Shown here: positions 1 to 7,212 of the stretch, in pieces
Numbering within the stretch: the stretch's first letter is position 1
Layout: every line of letters starts with the position of its first letter
Assembly: GCA_013285825.1 (NCBI GenBank)
Contig: JABDGV010000003.1
Coordinates: 154,405-204,046, forward strand
Source: Bacteroidota bacterium
GTDB taxonomy: Bacteria > Chlamydiota > Chlamydiia > Chlamydiales > FEN-1388
DNA: 49,642 bases
Reading direction: 5' to 3'
Made by a program: the position numbers and the translations under genes
Notes under the pieces: generated by a model
The model's database searches: none
Told to the model about the DNA's origin: nothing
The model's input: only the letters and a program-made list of their open reading frames with translations

Positions 1-100
1 AGGGTATTGGCGGCTCTGGAAAGTAGTTGTCCAGCATCTTTTGAACCCGCTTTGCCCGCTCTTTTTTGCTCATTCTGACCAAATTTAATTTAGATATCAT
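1..100 (-). CDS. nth: Probable endonuclease III, N-terminal fragment (partial)
   Basis: This is the start of a minus-strand gene that runs off the left edge of the window. About 33 residues are visible. They include a basic stretch (KKERAKRVQKML) followed by DNYFPEPPIP, which resembles the first helix of endonuclease III, the DNA glycosylase/lyase that removes oxidised pyrimidines. I chose the ATG at 98-100 because an AAAAAGG ribosome-binding site lies just upstream; a second in-frame ATG sits at 71-73. The position beside mnmE fits the nth-mnmE-psd order I recall from Chlamydia trachomatis. The catalytic HhH and Fe-S regions are outside the window, so the call rests on a short N-terminus and on synteny. 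Confidence 0.5.
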   Translation of the reverse strand, partial: MISKLNLVRMSKKERAKRVQKMLDNYFPEPPIP

Positions 101-140
101 TGTACCTTTTTCTGAGGATCATATAGCAACTGTTTGTGAA

Positions 141-227
141 ATAATTAAACGCAAAGGCACAAAGGCGCTAAGATAAATATCTAAAGACCATCTCTTTAGA
201 GTCTTTCAAGTCTTTGCGTTTAATTAT
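141..227. repeat. GCAAAG-family palindromic repeat, copy 1
   Basis: The element is bounded by a perfect 16-bp inverted repeat (141-156 against 212-227). Its arms contain short units of the GCAAAGnnn type at roughly 9-bp spacing. It lies between nth and mnmE, and its right arm touches the mnmE stop codon at 227-229. A second copy is at 25930-26023. It can form a hairpin and may act as a terminator for mnmE. Confidence 0.75.
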
Positions 228-1606
228 TATTTCCCAATACAGAAGCTTGAAAAGACCTTGTCGAGAATATCTTCAGTGATATTTGTCCCGATGATAGTTC
301 CAAGGCTCACAAGTCCCGATCGGACATCAAAAGCGATAAACTCAGCAGACTTTGCACTCTTCAGACCATCGACAGCAAGTTTAATGGAATGAGCCGCTTC
401 TGCAAAGGCATTTTTATGGCGCAGATTGGTAATGGTAACTTCCTGCTGAAGAGGCGCTCCCTTCTCCCAGATCAAATCCTCTATAGCGCTTCGAAGCCCA
501 TCAATACCCTGATTTTGCAATGCAGAAAGGTGCACGGCTCGATCGATGCCAATATCTGGCAAAGGATCAAGAAACTGCAAGTCGCTTTTATTCCAAATAG
601 CAACTGTCTTAGCCTTAGGCAACGTTTCTAGTAATGCGTGGCTTTCAATATCACTTGGGCGTGTTGAATCGAGAACAAGCAGAATGACATCGGATTGACC
701 GATAGCTTTTTTGGACCTGCGAATTCCCTCTTCCTCAATACTCTCTTCTGTTTGACGAATACCCGCCGTGTCGACAAGACGCATATTGATCCCGGAAAAC
801 TTCAAATCTTCATGCACTACATCGCGAGTAGTCCCTGCAATAGGAGAAACAATTGATCGATCAGAACCAATGAGGGCATTCATCAAAGAGGATTTACCAA
901 CATTGGGAGCACCAACCAGACTTACCTGAATGCCCTCTCGAAGACGCCGCCCCTCTTCATAGGTGGAGATAAGAAGCTCTATTTCTTTATGCACCGCTTC
1001 AAGCTGCTCAATAACCTCTTCAAAGGGAGCAAACTCCAAGTCCTCTTCAGGAAAATCGACCCACGCTTCCAAAATAGCAGCAACGTGAACGAGAGACTGC
1101 TGCATCGCTTGCACTTTTTTTGAAAGCTTTCCCTCTAACTGCTCTTCGGCAGCTTTTAGGGCCTGTTCACTCTTGGCTCCAATCAAGTCCTGGATTGCTT
1201 CAGCTTGGCTTAAGTCAATTTTTCCATTCATAAATGCTTTTAGAGCAAATTCACCGGGACGTGCAGGACGCGCGCCCTCTTCAATTGCCCGCTCAAGCAC
1301 CTTTCGAGCGATGTATGAGCCTCCGTGGCAATGAAACTCGACGACATCTTCACCCGTAAAAGATCGCGGTGTTCGAAATACGATCGCCAGCGCCTGATCA
1401 ATCTTATCGCCAGATCTTGAGCAAATAGTTCCAAGATAGGCCTTATGCGACTCAAAAGAAGCTATTGACCCTGAAAAAAACGTGTCTGCAACTTTGCACG
1501 CTTGAGGTCCTGAAAGCCGGACGATGGCAATTCCACCCTCTCCTGGAGGGGTTGCAATTGCTGCGATGGTATCTTTGTATGAACTATTTGAATGAATAAA
1601 TTGCAT
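227..1606 (-). CDS. mnmE: tRNA modification GTPase MnmE (TrmE/ThdF)
   Basis: MnmE works with MnmG to place the carboxymethylaminomethyl or aminomethyl group on the wobble uridine of certain tRNAs. The protein has 459 residues, a normal length. In order it has the N-terminal formyl-THF-binding domain (starting near DTIAAIATPPGEGGIAIVR), a helical domain, and an inserted GTPase domain with the P-loop GAPNVGKSS, the switch region around AGTTRDV, the DTAGIR motif and NKSD. It ends in the catalytic FCIGK motif with the essential Cys. It is divergent from the deubiquitinase gene across a short AT-rich gap. In C. trachomatis mnmE is, as I recall, directly next to psdD; here about 5.6 kb separates them. 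Confidence 0.97.
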   Translation of the reverse strand: MQFIHSNSSYKDTIAAIATPPGEGGIAIVRLSGPQACKVADTFFSGSIASFESHKAYLGTICSRSGDKIDQALAIVFRTPRSFTGEDVVEFHCHGGSYIARKVLERAIEEGARPARPGEFALKAFMNGKIDLSQAEAIQDLIGAKSEQALKAAEEQLEGKLSKKVQAMQQSLVHVAAILEAWVDFPEEDLEFAPFEEVIEQLEAVHKEIELLISTYEEGRRLREGIQVSLVGAPNVGKSSLMNALIGSDRSIVSPIAGTTRDVVHEDLKFSGINMRLVDTAGIRQTEESIEEEGIRRSKKAIGQSDVILLVLDSTRPSDIESHALLETLPKAKTVAIWNKSDLQFLDPLPDIGIDRAVHLSALQNQGIDGLRSAIEDLIWEKGAPLQQEVTITNLRHKNAFAEAAHSIKLAVDGLKSAKSAEFIAFDVRSGLVSLGTIIGTNITEDILDKVFSSFCIGK

Positions 1607-1619
1607 TTTTTACATTATT

Positions 1620-1647
1620 TTGTTATTATTATTGTAATTTTTAAAAT
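1620..1647 (+). promoter_or_regulatory. Candidate sigma-70-type promoter for the deubiquitinase gene
   Basis: A TTGTTA hexamer at 1620-1625 and a TAAAAT hexamer at 1642-1647 are separated by 16 bp, with the start codon at 1665. The whole gap is very AT-rich, so chance matches are likely. Treat this as a candidate only. Confidence 0.3.
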
Positions 1648-1664
1648 ATTAATCAAACTAAAAT

Positions 1665-2846
1665 ATGACAAATTTTTATCCTGTACATAACGTATCAGAA
1701 ATCAATCTTCCATCCACTTGGAGAGATTCCCCCGCACTTAATAGCAAAGAGAGAATAGTCGAAAAAGATGGCCACAGCTTCCAATTAATCGCTAAAGAGC
1801 GCTCATTTTCAAAAGGAGAATTAGCTGGCCGTCGATTTTTAGCAGTAATCGCAGTCATCGTTTCATTGGCGCTTGCCCTCATATCTTCTGCTATTCGTGA
1901 TCTATTTACAAAAACAAAAGAAATTAAACTGTTTGGCGTACCTTATAAAGCATCGCCACAGCCAAAAATAGAAAAACCTGAAGTCAATGAACCAATCATA
2001 ATAGACTCTGATGAGGAAGAGGTAGAAGTTAAGGCCATAGATCATCGAGCTGGCATCTCCAATTACAAAGCTTCCAGCTGCTACTTCGCATCGACCCTAC
2101 AAGCTTTAGCAAGCCTCCCCAATCGAGATGAACTTACCCGCGAATCAAATGAAACTTCAACCTTCTTGAAGAAGGTCTTTTCAACACTTGACCAAGGAAA
2201 ACGAATCCCCGTTAAAACAACTGAAGCATGGCTCAAAGAGGCAAGAAAATTGAACCTTCTGTACAAAGGCGATCTTTCTGGTGAACATTGGGAACTTGGC
2301 GAGTATGTCGACCCTACAGCTGTGATGAATAATATCTTTGGGAAAAAAGAATCGGGAATGTACTCGAAACGAAATGAGAAAGAGAAACAATCTACGTACC
2401 TGATATCACCAAGCAAGATAAAAGATATCCCTGCAAATAGCTCGATACAAGATATTCTGGACGGTAAAACAGAAGCCTTGAAAGCACGCATGGTTAAAGA
2501 TAAGAGCCGCGCACCTAATTTCTTTGCCCTCAATGTGCCAGGCCGATGCCTTGACGATGATGGATATGATTCTAGAATAGTAAAAACGCCTCACAACCTC
2601 TCAATACAATCTGAAGATGGTCAAAAGGTTGAATATGCCTTAAGCTCTGCAGTTGTTTTCCAAGGCACTACTTCAACGGGCAGGGAAAACCACTACTACA
2701 CATATCAACTTTCCAAAAAGAAATCTGATGCTCCTACCTGGATTGAGTATAATGACTCTTATGTCCAAGAGCATGTGGATACCGACCAGAGGATCCAGAA
2801 AATGTTGGAAACCAATGGCTATATTTTCCTGTACACAAAAGTATAA
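1665..2846 (+). CDS. USP-like (peptidase C19) deubiquitinase with transmembrane anchor
   Basis: This 393-residue protein has the marks of a ubiquitin-specific protease. A Cys box (KASSCYFASTLQAL) places the nucleophile at Cys139. A His box (ENHYYTYQL) has His343, followed by WIEYND with Asp364, and the chain ends in GYIFLYTKV, much like the closing strand of USP domains. Residues about 57-79 form one hydrophobic membrane segment. Between it and the catalytic domain is a proline/lysine linker and an acidic motif, IIIDSDEEE (111-119), that resembles a SUMO-interacting motif. No cleavable signal peptide is seen, so a type III effector that anchors in a host or inclusion membrane is a reasonable inference. 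Known chlamydial ChlaDub enzymes are also membrane-anchored but belong to the C48 (CE) clan. The Cys/His/Asp assignments come from reading motifs, not from an alignment. Confidence 0.8.
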   Translation: MTNFYPVHNVSEINLPSTWRDSPALNSKERIVEKDGHSFQLIAKERSFSKGELAGRRFLAVIAVIVSLALALISSAIRDLFTKTKEIKLFGVPYKASPQPKIEKPEVNEPIIIDSDEEEVEVKAIDHRAGISNYKASSCYFASTLQALASLPNRDELTRESNETSTFLKKVFSTLDQGKRIPVKTTEAWLKEARKLNLLYKGDLSGEHWELGEYVDPTAVMNNIFGKKESGMYSKRNEKEKQSTYLISPSKIKDIPANSSIQDILDGKTEALKARMVKDKSRAPNFFALNVPGRCLDDDGYDSRIVKTPHNLSIQSEDGQKVEYALSSAVVFQGTTSTGRENHYYTYQLSKKKSDAPTWIEYNDSYVQEHVDTDQRIQKMLETNGYIFLYTKV

Positions 2847-2884
2847 CTCGCCTAATTCTCTCTAGTTCATAAACCGGAGTGGTT

Positions 2885-3493
2885 ATGTACAAGAACTTGA
2901 TTGTTTTAGCGATTTCTTTTTGCAGCTGTTTTAATACAGTCTTTGCAGACTCTTTTTCCAAATTACGGGTCTATCAAGCCGATAATCCCCAAACAATTAT
3001 CTATGAAACGTCTGACAATGCAGACATTGCAGCAGTGCTCAATGGTGTGAGTATTCGATTCGAGCAGTGGGAAGCAACCCAAGTCCTGTCTGAACAAGCT
3101 CAGCAGCAAGAAGTGATTGCAGCATACCAAGCAGATGTCGATCAGCTCGTCCAAGAAAATGGCTATACCTACATAGACGTTGCCCGCATGGCTCCTAATT
3201 CACCTAAAAAAGCAGAGCTTAGACAAAAATTCTTACGTGAACATTACCACACCGAAGATGAGGTCCGCTTTTTTGTAGAAGGCTTTGGGCTTTTTTATCT
3301 TCATATCAATGACAATGTCTATATTGTCCGCTGTGAGGCAGGCGATTTGATCAGCATTCCAGCAAACTATCGCCACTGGTTTGATATGAGCCAGGCGCCC
3401 TATTTTACTGCTATCCGATTCTTTCTTAACAAAGATGGCTGGATCGGCCACTTTACCGGCAGCGATATTGCTGCGAGCTTCATTCAAGACTAA
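2885..3493 (+). CDS. mtnD: Exported acireductone dioxygenase (MtnD-like)
   Basis: Acireductone dioxygenase is a cupin metalloenzyme of methionine salvage. With Fe it converts acireductone to 2-keto-4-methylthiobutyrate plus formate; with Ni it gives an off-pathway product and CO. All four metal ligands are visible: His120, His122 and Glu126 in EHYHTEDE, and His164 in NYRHWF. The ATG at 2885 follows a GGAG site and is preferred over an in-frame GTG at 2879. From there the first 21 residues are a clear signal peptide (hydrophobic core, cleavage after VFA), which is not expected for this cytosolic family. The mature part starts straight into the ARD fold. It converges on mtnC across a palindromic repeat. 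It is closely related to the C-terminal half of the fusion at 4510-5961 (both share YIVRCEAGDLIS). Confidence 0.92.
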   Translation: MYKNLIVLAISFCSCFNTVFADSFSKLRVYQADNPQTIIYETSDNADIAAVLNGVSIRFEQWEATQVLSEQAQQQEVIAAYQADVDQLVQENGYTYIDVARMAPNSPKKAELRQKFLREHYHTEDEVRFFVEGFGLFYLHINDNVYIVRCEAGDLISIPANYRHWFDMSQAPYFTAIRFFLNKDGWIGHFTGSDIAASFIQD

Positions 3494-3517
3494 GGTTTTG
3501 AAAAAAGAGATAGATTT

Positions 3518-3588
3518 AACCACAGAGAGCACTGAGCGCACAGAGATTAATAAAACCCTCTCTGTGTGCTCTGTGTTTCTCTGTGGTT
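3518..3588. repeat. CACAGAG-family palindromic repeat, copy 1
   Basis: Arms AACCACAGAGA (3518-3528) and TCTCTGTGGTT (3578-3588) flank further CACAGAG and CTCTGTG units spaced about 10 bp apart, giving a long hairpin. It sits between the convergent mtnD and mtnC stop codons and could end transcription from both sides. Confidence 0.8.
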
Positions 3589-3604
3589 GAAAATTAGAAA
3601 TACC

Positions 3605-4345
3605 CTAAAACTGGATCTGATAAAAGTTCGTTACGGTGGGATAGCTGCTGCTTATAGGCGCACCGCTTCTGTTTACCAAGACTGTCTGCATACCGGCAAT
3701 CGCTGCTGCATCAAGCTCTTCAACAGTATCTGAGAGAAAGAGAATCGACTGGGCAGGAAGTCCAATTTGCTGTGCGATTGCTTGATAGGAGGCTGCCTCT
3801 CTCTTAGATCCAACTCTTGTATCGAAATTCCCTGCAAAAAGGGGGGTCATATCTCCAAACGTTGAATGGGAAAAGAGGAGCTTTTGCGCATATACTGACC
3901 CTGATGAATAGACATAGAGGGGAAGGTTAGATGAATACCAGTTTTGAAGCTGTACATAAGCATCATCATAGACGTGGCCTTGGAAAGCACCTTGGACGTA
4001 GCCATCTTCCCATAACAGACCCTGAAGTGTTTTAAGGGGAGTTATTTTCTTATCGGCGTCCATCCAACCATCAAGCGTCGCAATCACTGCATAAATATCT
4101 GCCTGAGGATTGTTCATAAGAGTTCGAACATCGCTTAAAGCTTGAGCAACGATTGGGTTCGCTTGGTTTTGAAGCACAAACTGCTGCATATTTTGGCGCG
4201 CATAGGGAAATAAAACATCATGCACAAAGGATATAGAGGTCGTTGTTCCTTCGATGTCCGTCACAATAGCTTGAACGTCAGCTGCTGCTTGAGAGCAGAA
4301 AAATAGAGAGATGGTTGCTAAAAAAGTTCTCATTATCGATCGCAT
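3605..4345 (-). CDS. mtnC: Exported acireductone synthase (enolase-phosphatase, MtnC-like)
   Basis: MtnC is a HAD-family enzyme that both enolises and dephosphorylates 2,3-diketo-5-methylthiopentyl-1-phosphate to acireductone. Catalytic motifs look intact: DIEGTTT (Asp30, Glu32), YVYSSGS (144-150), the Lys of GSKREAASY (Lys181) and LSDTVEE. At 246 residues it is about 20 longer than usual because of an N-terminal signal peptide ending at SQAAA, with mature protein from about residue 23. The ATG at 4345 is preceded by AGGAGTG, which supports this start; an ATG four codons in is the alternative. Export is odd because the substrate is a cytosolic phosphorylated sugar derivative. It is convergent with mtnD and divergent from the mtnC-mtnD fusion. 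Confidence 0.93.
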   Translation of the reverse strand: MRSIMRTFLATISLFFCSQAAADVQAIVTDIEGTTTSISFVHDVLFPYARQNMQQFVLQNQANPIVAQALSDVRTLMNNPQADIYAVIATLDGWMDADKKITPLKTLQGLLWEDGYVQGAFQGHVYDDAYVQLQNWYSSNLPLYVYSSGSVYAQKLLFSHSTFGDMTPLFAGNFDTRVGSKREAASYQAIAQQIGLPAQSILFLSDTVEELDAAAIAGMQTVLVNRSGAPISSSYPTVTNFYQIQF

Positions 4346-4509
4346 ATCAATTCACTCCTAAATAGGGTTTGAAAATCATTTTTTCGATTTTCGCCCCACA
4401 TATATAGCTCAGATCTATCTATAAAGTCCATTCAGACTAAAAATTTCTAGATTGTAGCTAATAAATTGGTGCATTAAGATGTCCAGAGCAATTCTTAATA
4501 AGGAGAGTT

Positions 4510-5961
4510 ATGGTACTTCGAAAAATTGAATCAAACCCAACATATACTGTTCAGATAGATAACCAAGTTCAGGATATCGTATCGACTACGAATACATCCA
4601 CAGATGTACAAGTTTTCAATCAGACACAAAATGACAAGTTTGTACCTGAAAAAACGAACATATTCAGTAATAAAAAGGTTGAAAAACTAAAGGCCGCTCT
4701 CTTCGATATTGAGGGCACAACGACTCCTACCTCGTTCGTATTCGACACGCTCTTCCCTTATGCTCAAGCCAATATGGGTGCATTCCTCAAGAATCATCAA
4801 AATGAAGATGTGGTAAGCAAGCTTATTCAGGATGTTAAATCGGAAGCAAAAAAGCGTGATACCAACTTTGATCTTGATGCCAACCTTGATCAGGTCATTG
4901 ATATTTTAAATACTTGGATGAAAGACCCCAAACTCAAAATTACCCCCCTTAAAGAACTGCAGGGACTTGTCTGGGAAGAGGGCTATAAAGAGGGCTTGTA
5001 TCAAGGAGAGTTATATAAGGATGCCTACCTCCAAATGACAGAATGGAATAAAGAAGGGCTGCCCCTTTATATCTATTCTTCAGGGTCGGAACGGGGTCAA
5101 GAGCTGCTCTTTGAAAATAGCAATTATGGAAACGTTGAGAAAATCATTTCCGGCCATTTTGACACCAAGGTTGGCGGAAAGATGGATGCAAAATCGTATA
5201 AGACGATTGCAGAAAAAATCGGTGTTACAGCTAACAAGATACTCTTTTTCTCAGACACCCCAGCAGAGCTCAAGGCAGCCAAAGAGGCGGGCATGCAACC
5301 CCTCCTCGTCTCTCGTGATGGCAAAGTGGCCTCCGACAATCCATACCCAGTTGTCTCCTCGTTCGATAAGGTTCAGATAAACAAAATCCAAAAGATCGAT
5401 CTTGCAGCATATGGAGACCCTGCCGCCAAATTTAGGTTATATACGCTCGATGCATCATTCAAACCTGTATCTGGATATGAAACATCGGACAATAAAGCTA
5501 TTTCAGAAAAACTCAAAAAAGTGGGTATTCGATTTGAGCAGTGGCCAATAAAACTACCCATAACAGCCCTAACACCCATTGAGGACATCAAAGTAATCTA
5601 CAAAGAGTATATCGATAAGTTAGTAGAGGAATATAAATTTACCTACTACGATGTAGCCCACGTATATTCACCTAACGAAGAAAAAAGACAAATGTTCTTA
5701 GAAGAACATAAGCATGGTGAAGATGAAGTTCGCTATTTTGCAAATGGTTCTGGCCCTTTTTATCTCCATATCGGAAATGAACTCTATATTGTCCGCTGCG
5801 AGGCAGGCGATTTAATAAGCGTTCCAGCAAACACCACACACTGGTTTGATATAGGTAAAAAACCTAACTTTACAGCTCTTCGCTTCTTTCTCAATAAAGA
5901 TGAGGGCTGGAAACCTGAATATACCTCGAGCACGATCTCAGAAACCCTTACTTCGAACTAA
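4510..5961 (+). CDS. Bifunctional acireductone synthase-acireductone dioxygenase fusion (MtnC-MtnD)
   Basis: This 483-residue protein joins two consecutive methionine-salvage enzymes. Residues about 58-285 are MtnC (DIEGTTT 66-72, YIYSSGS 187-193, Lys224 in GGKMDAKSY, FSDTPAE near 247-253). Residues about 305-475 are MtnD (His400, His402, Glu406 in EHKHGEDE, and His444 in NTTHWF). All expected catalytic and metal residues are present, so acireductone could pass from one domain to the next. The first 57 residues match neither enzyme; they are polar, rich in Ser, Thr, Asn and Gln, and lack a hydrophobic core, so this is not a Sec signal. Such N-termini are typical of type III secretion substrates, though that is inference. 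AAGGAG six bases before the ATG fixes the start. The single-domain exported paralogues lie on either side. Confidence 0.93.
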   Translation: MVLRKIESNPTYTVQIDNQVQDIVSTTNTSTDVQVFNQTQNDKFVPEKTNIFSNKKVEKLKAALFDIEGTTTPTSFVFDTLFPYAQANMGAFLKNHQNEDVVSKLIQDVKSEAKKRDTNFDLDANLDQVIDILNTWMKDPKLKITPLKELQGLVWEEGYKEGLYQGELYKDAYLQMTEWNKEGLPLYIYSSGSERGQELLFENSNYGNVEKIISGHFDTKVGGKMDAKSYKTIAEKIGVTANKILFFSDTPAELKAAKEAGMQPLLVSRDGKVASDNPYPVVSSFDKVQINKIQKIDLAAYGDPAAKFRLYTLDASFKPVSGYETSDNKAISEKLKKVGIRFEQWPIKLPITALTPIEDIKVIYKEYIDKLVEEYKFTYYDVAHVYSPNEEKRQMFLEEHKHGEDEVRYFANGSGPFYLHIGNELYIVRCEAGDLISVPANTTHWFDIGKKPNFTALRFFLNKDEGWKPEYTSSTISETLTSN

Positions 5962-5975
5962 CGAACCTTAACAAC

Positions 5976-6000
5976 GCCCACAGAGATTCTCTCTGTGGGC
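5976..6000. terminator. Bidirectional hairpin terminator between the fusion gene and mtnB
   Basis: A perfect 11-bp stem (GCCCACAGAGA at 5976-5986 and TCTCTGTGGGC at 5990-6000) closes a 3-base loop. It lies between the convergent stops of the fusion gene and mtnB. The stem contains CCACAGAGA, the outer unit of the CACAGAG repeat family, so it may be a shortened member of that family. Confidence 0.7.
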
Positions 6001-6013
6001 TCTCACTTCTTTA

Positions 6014-6688
6014 CTACCGTCTGATTAACAATTCACTCTCAAATAGGTACTCAAAAGCTTCGATGCGGTTTTTGGCCTCGTTCATATCACGGCCCCATGT
6101 ATAGAGCCCATGGTCTCTGATAAGAAAGCCATAGACGTTGGAATCTTGTGTTAAATAGCCTTCAACCTCTTCTGCAAGCAGCGCCATATTCTGACTATTT
6201 TCAAATATGGGAATATGAAGCGTGCTTTCATGGGTAGTAATGCCTGGAAAAACTTTATGGAGCTCATAGCCAACGGTCACCAGTTCGGTATTTGGTGCAA
6301 CCATGCGGGAAAGAACTGTACCATACAGTGTATGTGTATGAATGACCGCTCCAGCCTCGGGATAAAAAGAGTATACGAGGGTGTGCAGCAGGGTCTCAGC
6401 CGAAGGCTTGCGATTCTTGTCTATTGCAATACCATCCAGATCTACCAGCATGATATCTGCTGGCTTAAGCGCACCTTTATGTTTTCCCGATGATGTAATT
6501 GCAATAAGCCCGCTGTCTGTACGGACCGATATATTGCCAGAGGTCGCAGGACATAAATTTGAACGGTGCAAAAAAGCTCCTGCCTCCACAATTTGTTCTG
6601 CAGCCTTATCAAAAGAGGGCAGTGCTTGGGCAAACAAAGAGGTCGCTGAAAATAGAACATTTGTAAGAAGGGCAATAGAGATACGCAT
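6014..6688 (-). CDS. mtnB: Exported methylthioribulose-1-phosphate dehydratase (MtnB-like)
   Basis: MtnB is a zinc enzyme of the class II aldolase fold that dehydrates 5-methylthioribulose-1-phosphate to the substrate of MtnC. Family marks are CPATSGNIS, SSGKHKG, the zinc pair in HTHT (His117, His119), the THE segment near 152-154 and the third zinc ligand in RDHGLYTWG (His193). Residues 1-20 form a signal peptide ending LFA, so it is predicted to be exported like the neighbouring MtnC and MtnD. MtnA, MtnK and MTA nucleosidase are not in this window, so only the last three enzymatic steps before the transaminase are encoded here. The human homologue is APIP, which also inhibits apoptosis and pyroptosis; whether this protein has such a role is unknown. 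Confidence 0.92.
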   Translation of the reverse strand: MRISIALLTNVLFSATSLFAQALPSFDKAAEQIVEAGAFLHRSNLCPATSGNISVRTDSGLIAITSSGKHKGALKPADIMLVDLDGIAIDKNRKPSAETLLHTLVYSFYPEAGAVIHTHTLYGTVLSRMVAPNTELVTVGYELHKVFPGITTHESTLHIPIFENSQNMALLAEEVEGYLTQDSNVYGFLIRDHGLYTWGRDMNEAKNRIEAFEYLFESELLIRR

Positions 6689-6825
6689 GTAGTGCTCCTG
6701 GATTATTTAAACGGAGGGGAGGATAGAAAAAACGTTAAGATTTGTAAAGTAACATCTGGATAATGACAGGAAGATCTTTGAAATGGTAAAATGAGGACTT
6801 ATTTTTACTTAAAGAAGTACAACGT

Positions 6826-7212
6826 ATGCGAATTTTTACTTTTTTTACCTACGTATGTTTAGTGCCCAGTTTTCTGCTTGGGGCACTTCCATCTCCTGAT
6901 AATTTTGGCCATACTGAAGAAGAGCAGGTAGATCTTTTGATCAAAGGGGCAACGCTTACCCTTGATAAACTTCAGACTTTAAAATCAACGCTTGATGCTT
7001 TCAGAACGCAAGAAAAAATCTGTGTCGACGACCCAGACAACAACGATAAGCTCTTCCTGCTTTCACAAAAGGCTCTCGAGCTTCGACGTATTTTAAACCA
7101 GAGCCACTTGAACGAGTACTTCCGCCCCTCATTTTTAGAAGAAATCACAAAACTCTCGAGGCAGGCAGAAAATCCGAAACTTCCAAGCATGAATAAAGAC
7201 CTGATCCAATGA
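6826..7212 (+). CDS. Small exported protein of unknown function
   Basis: I do not recognise this 128-residue protein. It begins with a signal peptide (hydrophobic core FTFFTYVCLVPSFLLG). The rest is charged and mostly helical in character, with leucine-rich stretches such as LTLDKLQTLKSTLDAF. Its stop overlaps the psd start by four bases (ATGA), so the two genes are very likely co-transcribed and translationally coupled. No catalytic motif is visible. Confidence 0.75.
   Translation: MRIFTFFTYVCLVPSFLLGALPSPDNFGHTEEEQVDLLIKGATLTLDKLQTLKSTLDAFRTQEKICVDDPDNNDKLFLLSQKALELRRILNQSHLNEYFRPSFLEEITKLSRQAENPKLPSMNKDLIQ

Noticed and set aside
3518..3588. Insertion sequence remnant, suggested by the palindromic repeat
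   Set aside because: No transposase fragment or clear target-site duplication is visible; the element is better described as a short palindromic repeat.
6014..6688. Class II aldolase such as fuculose-phosphate aldolase
   Set aside because: The CPATSGNIS and THE segments and the neighbouring mtnC and mtnD favour MtnB; a sugar aldolase remains a minor alternative.
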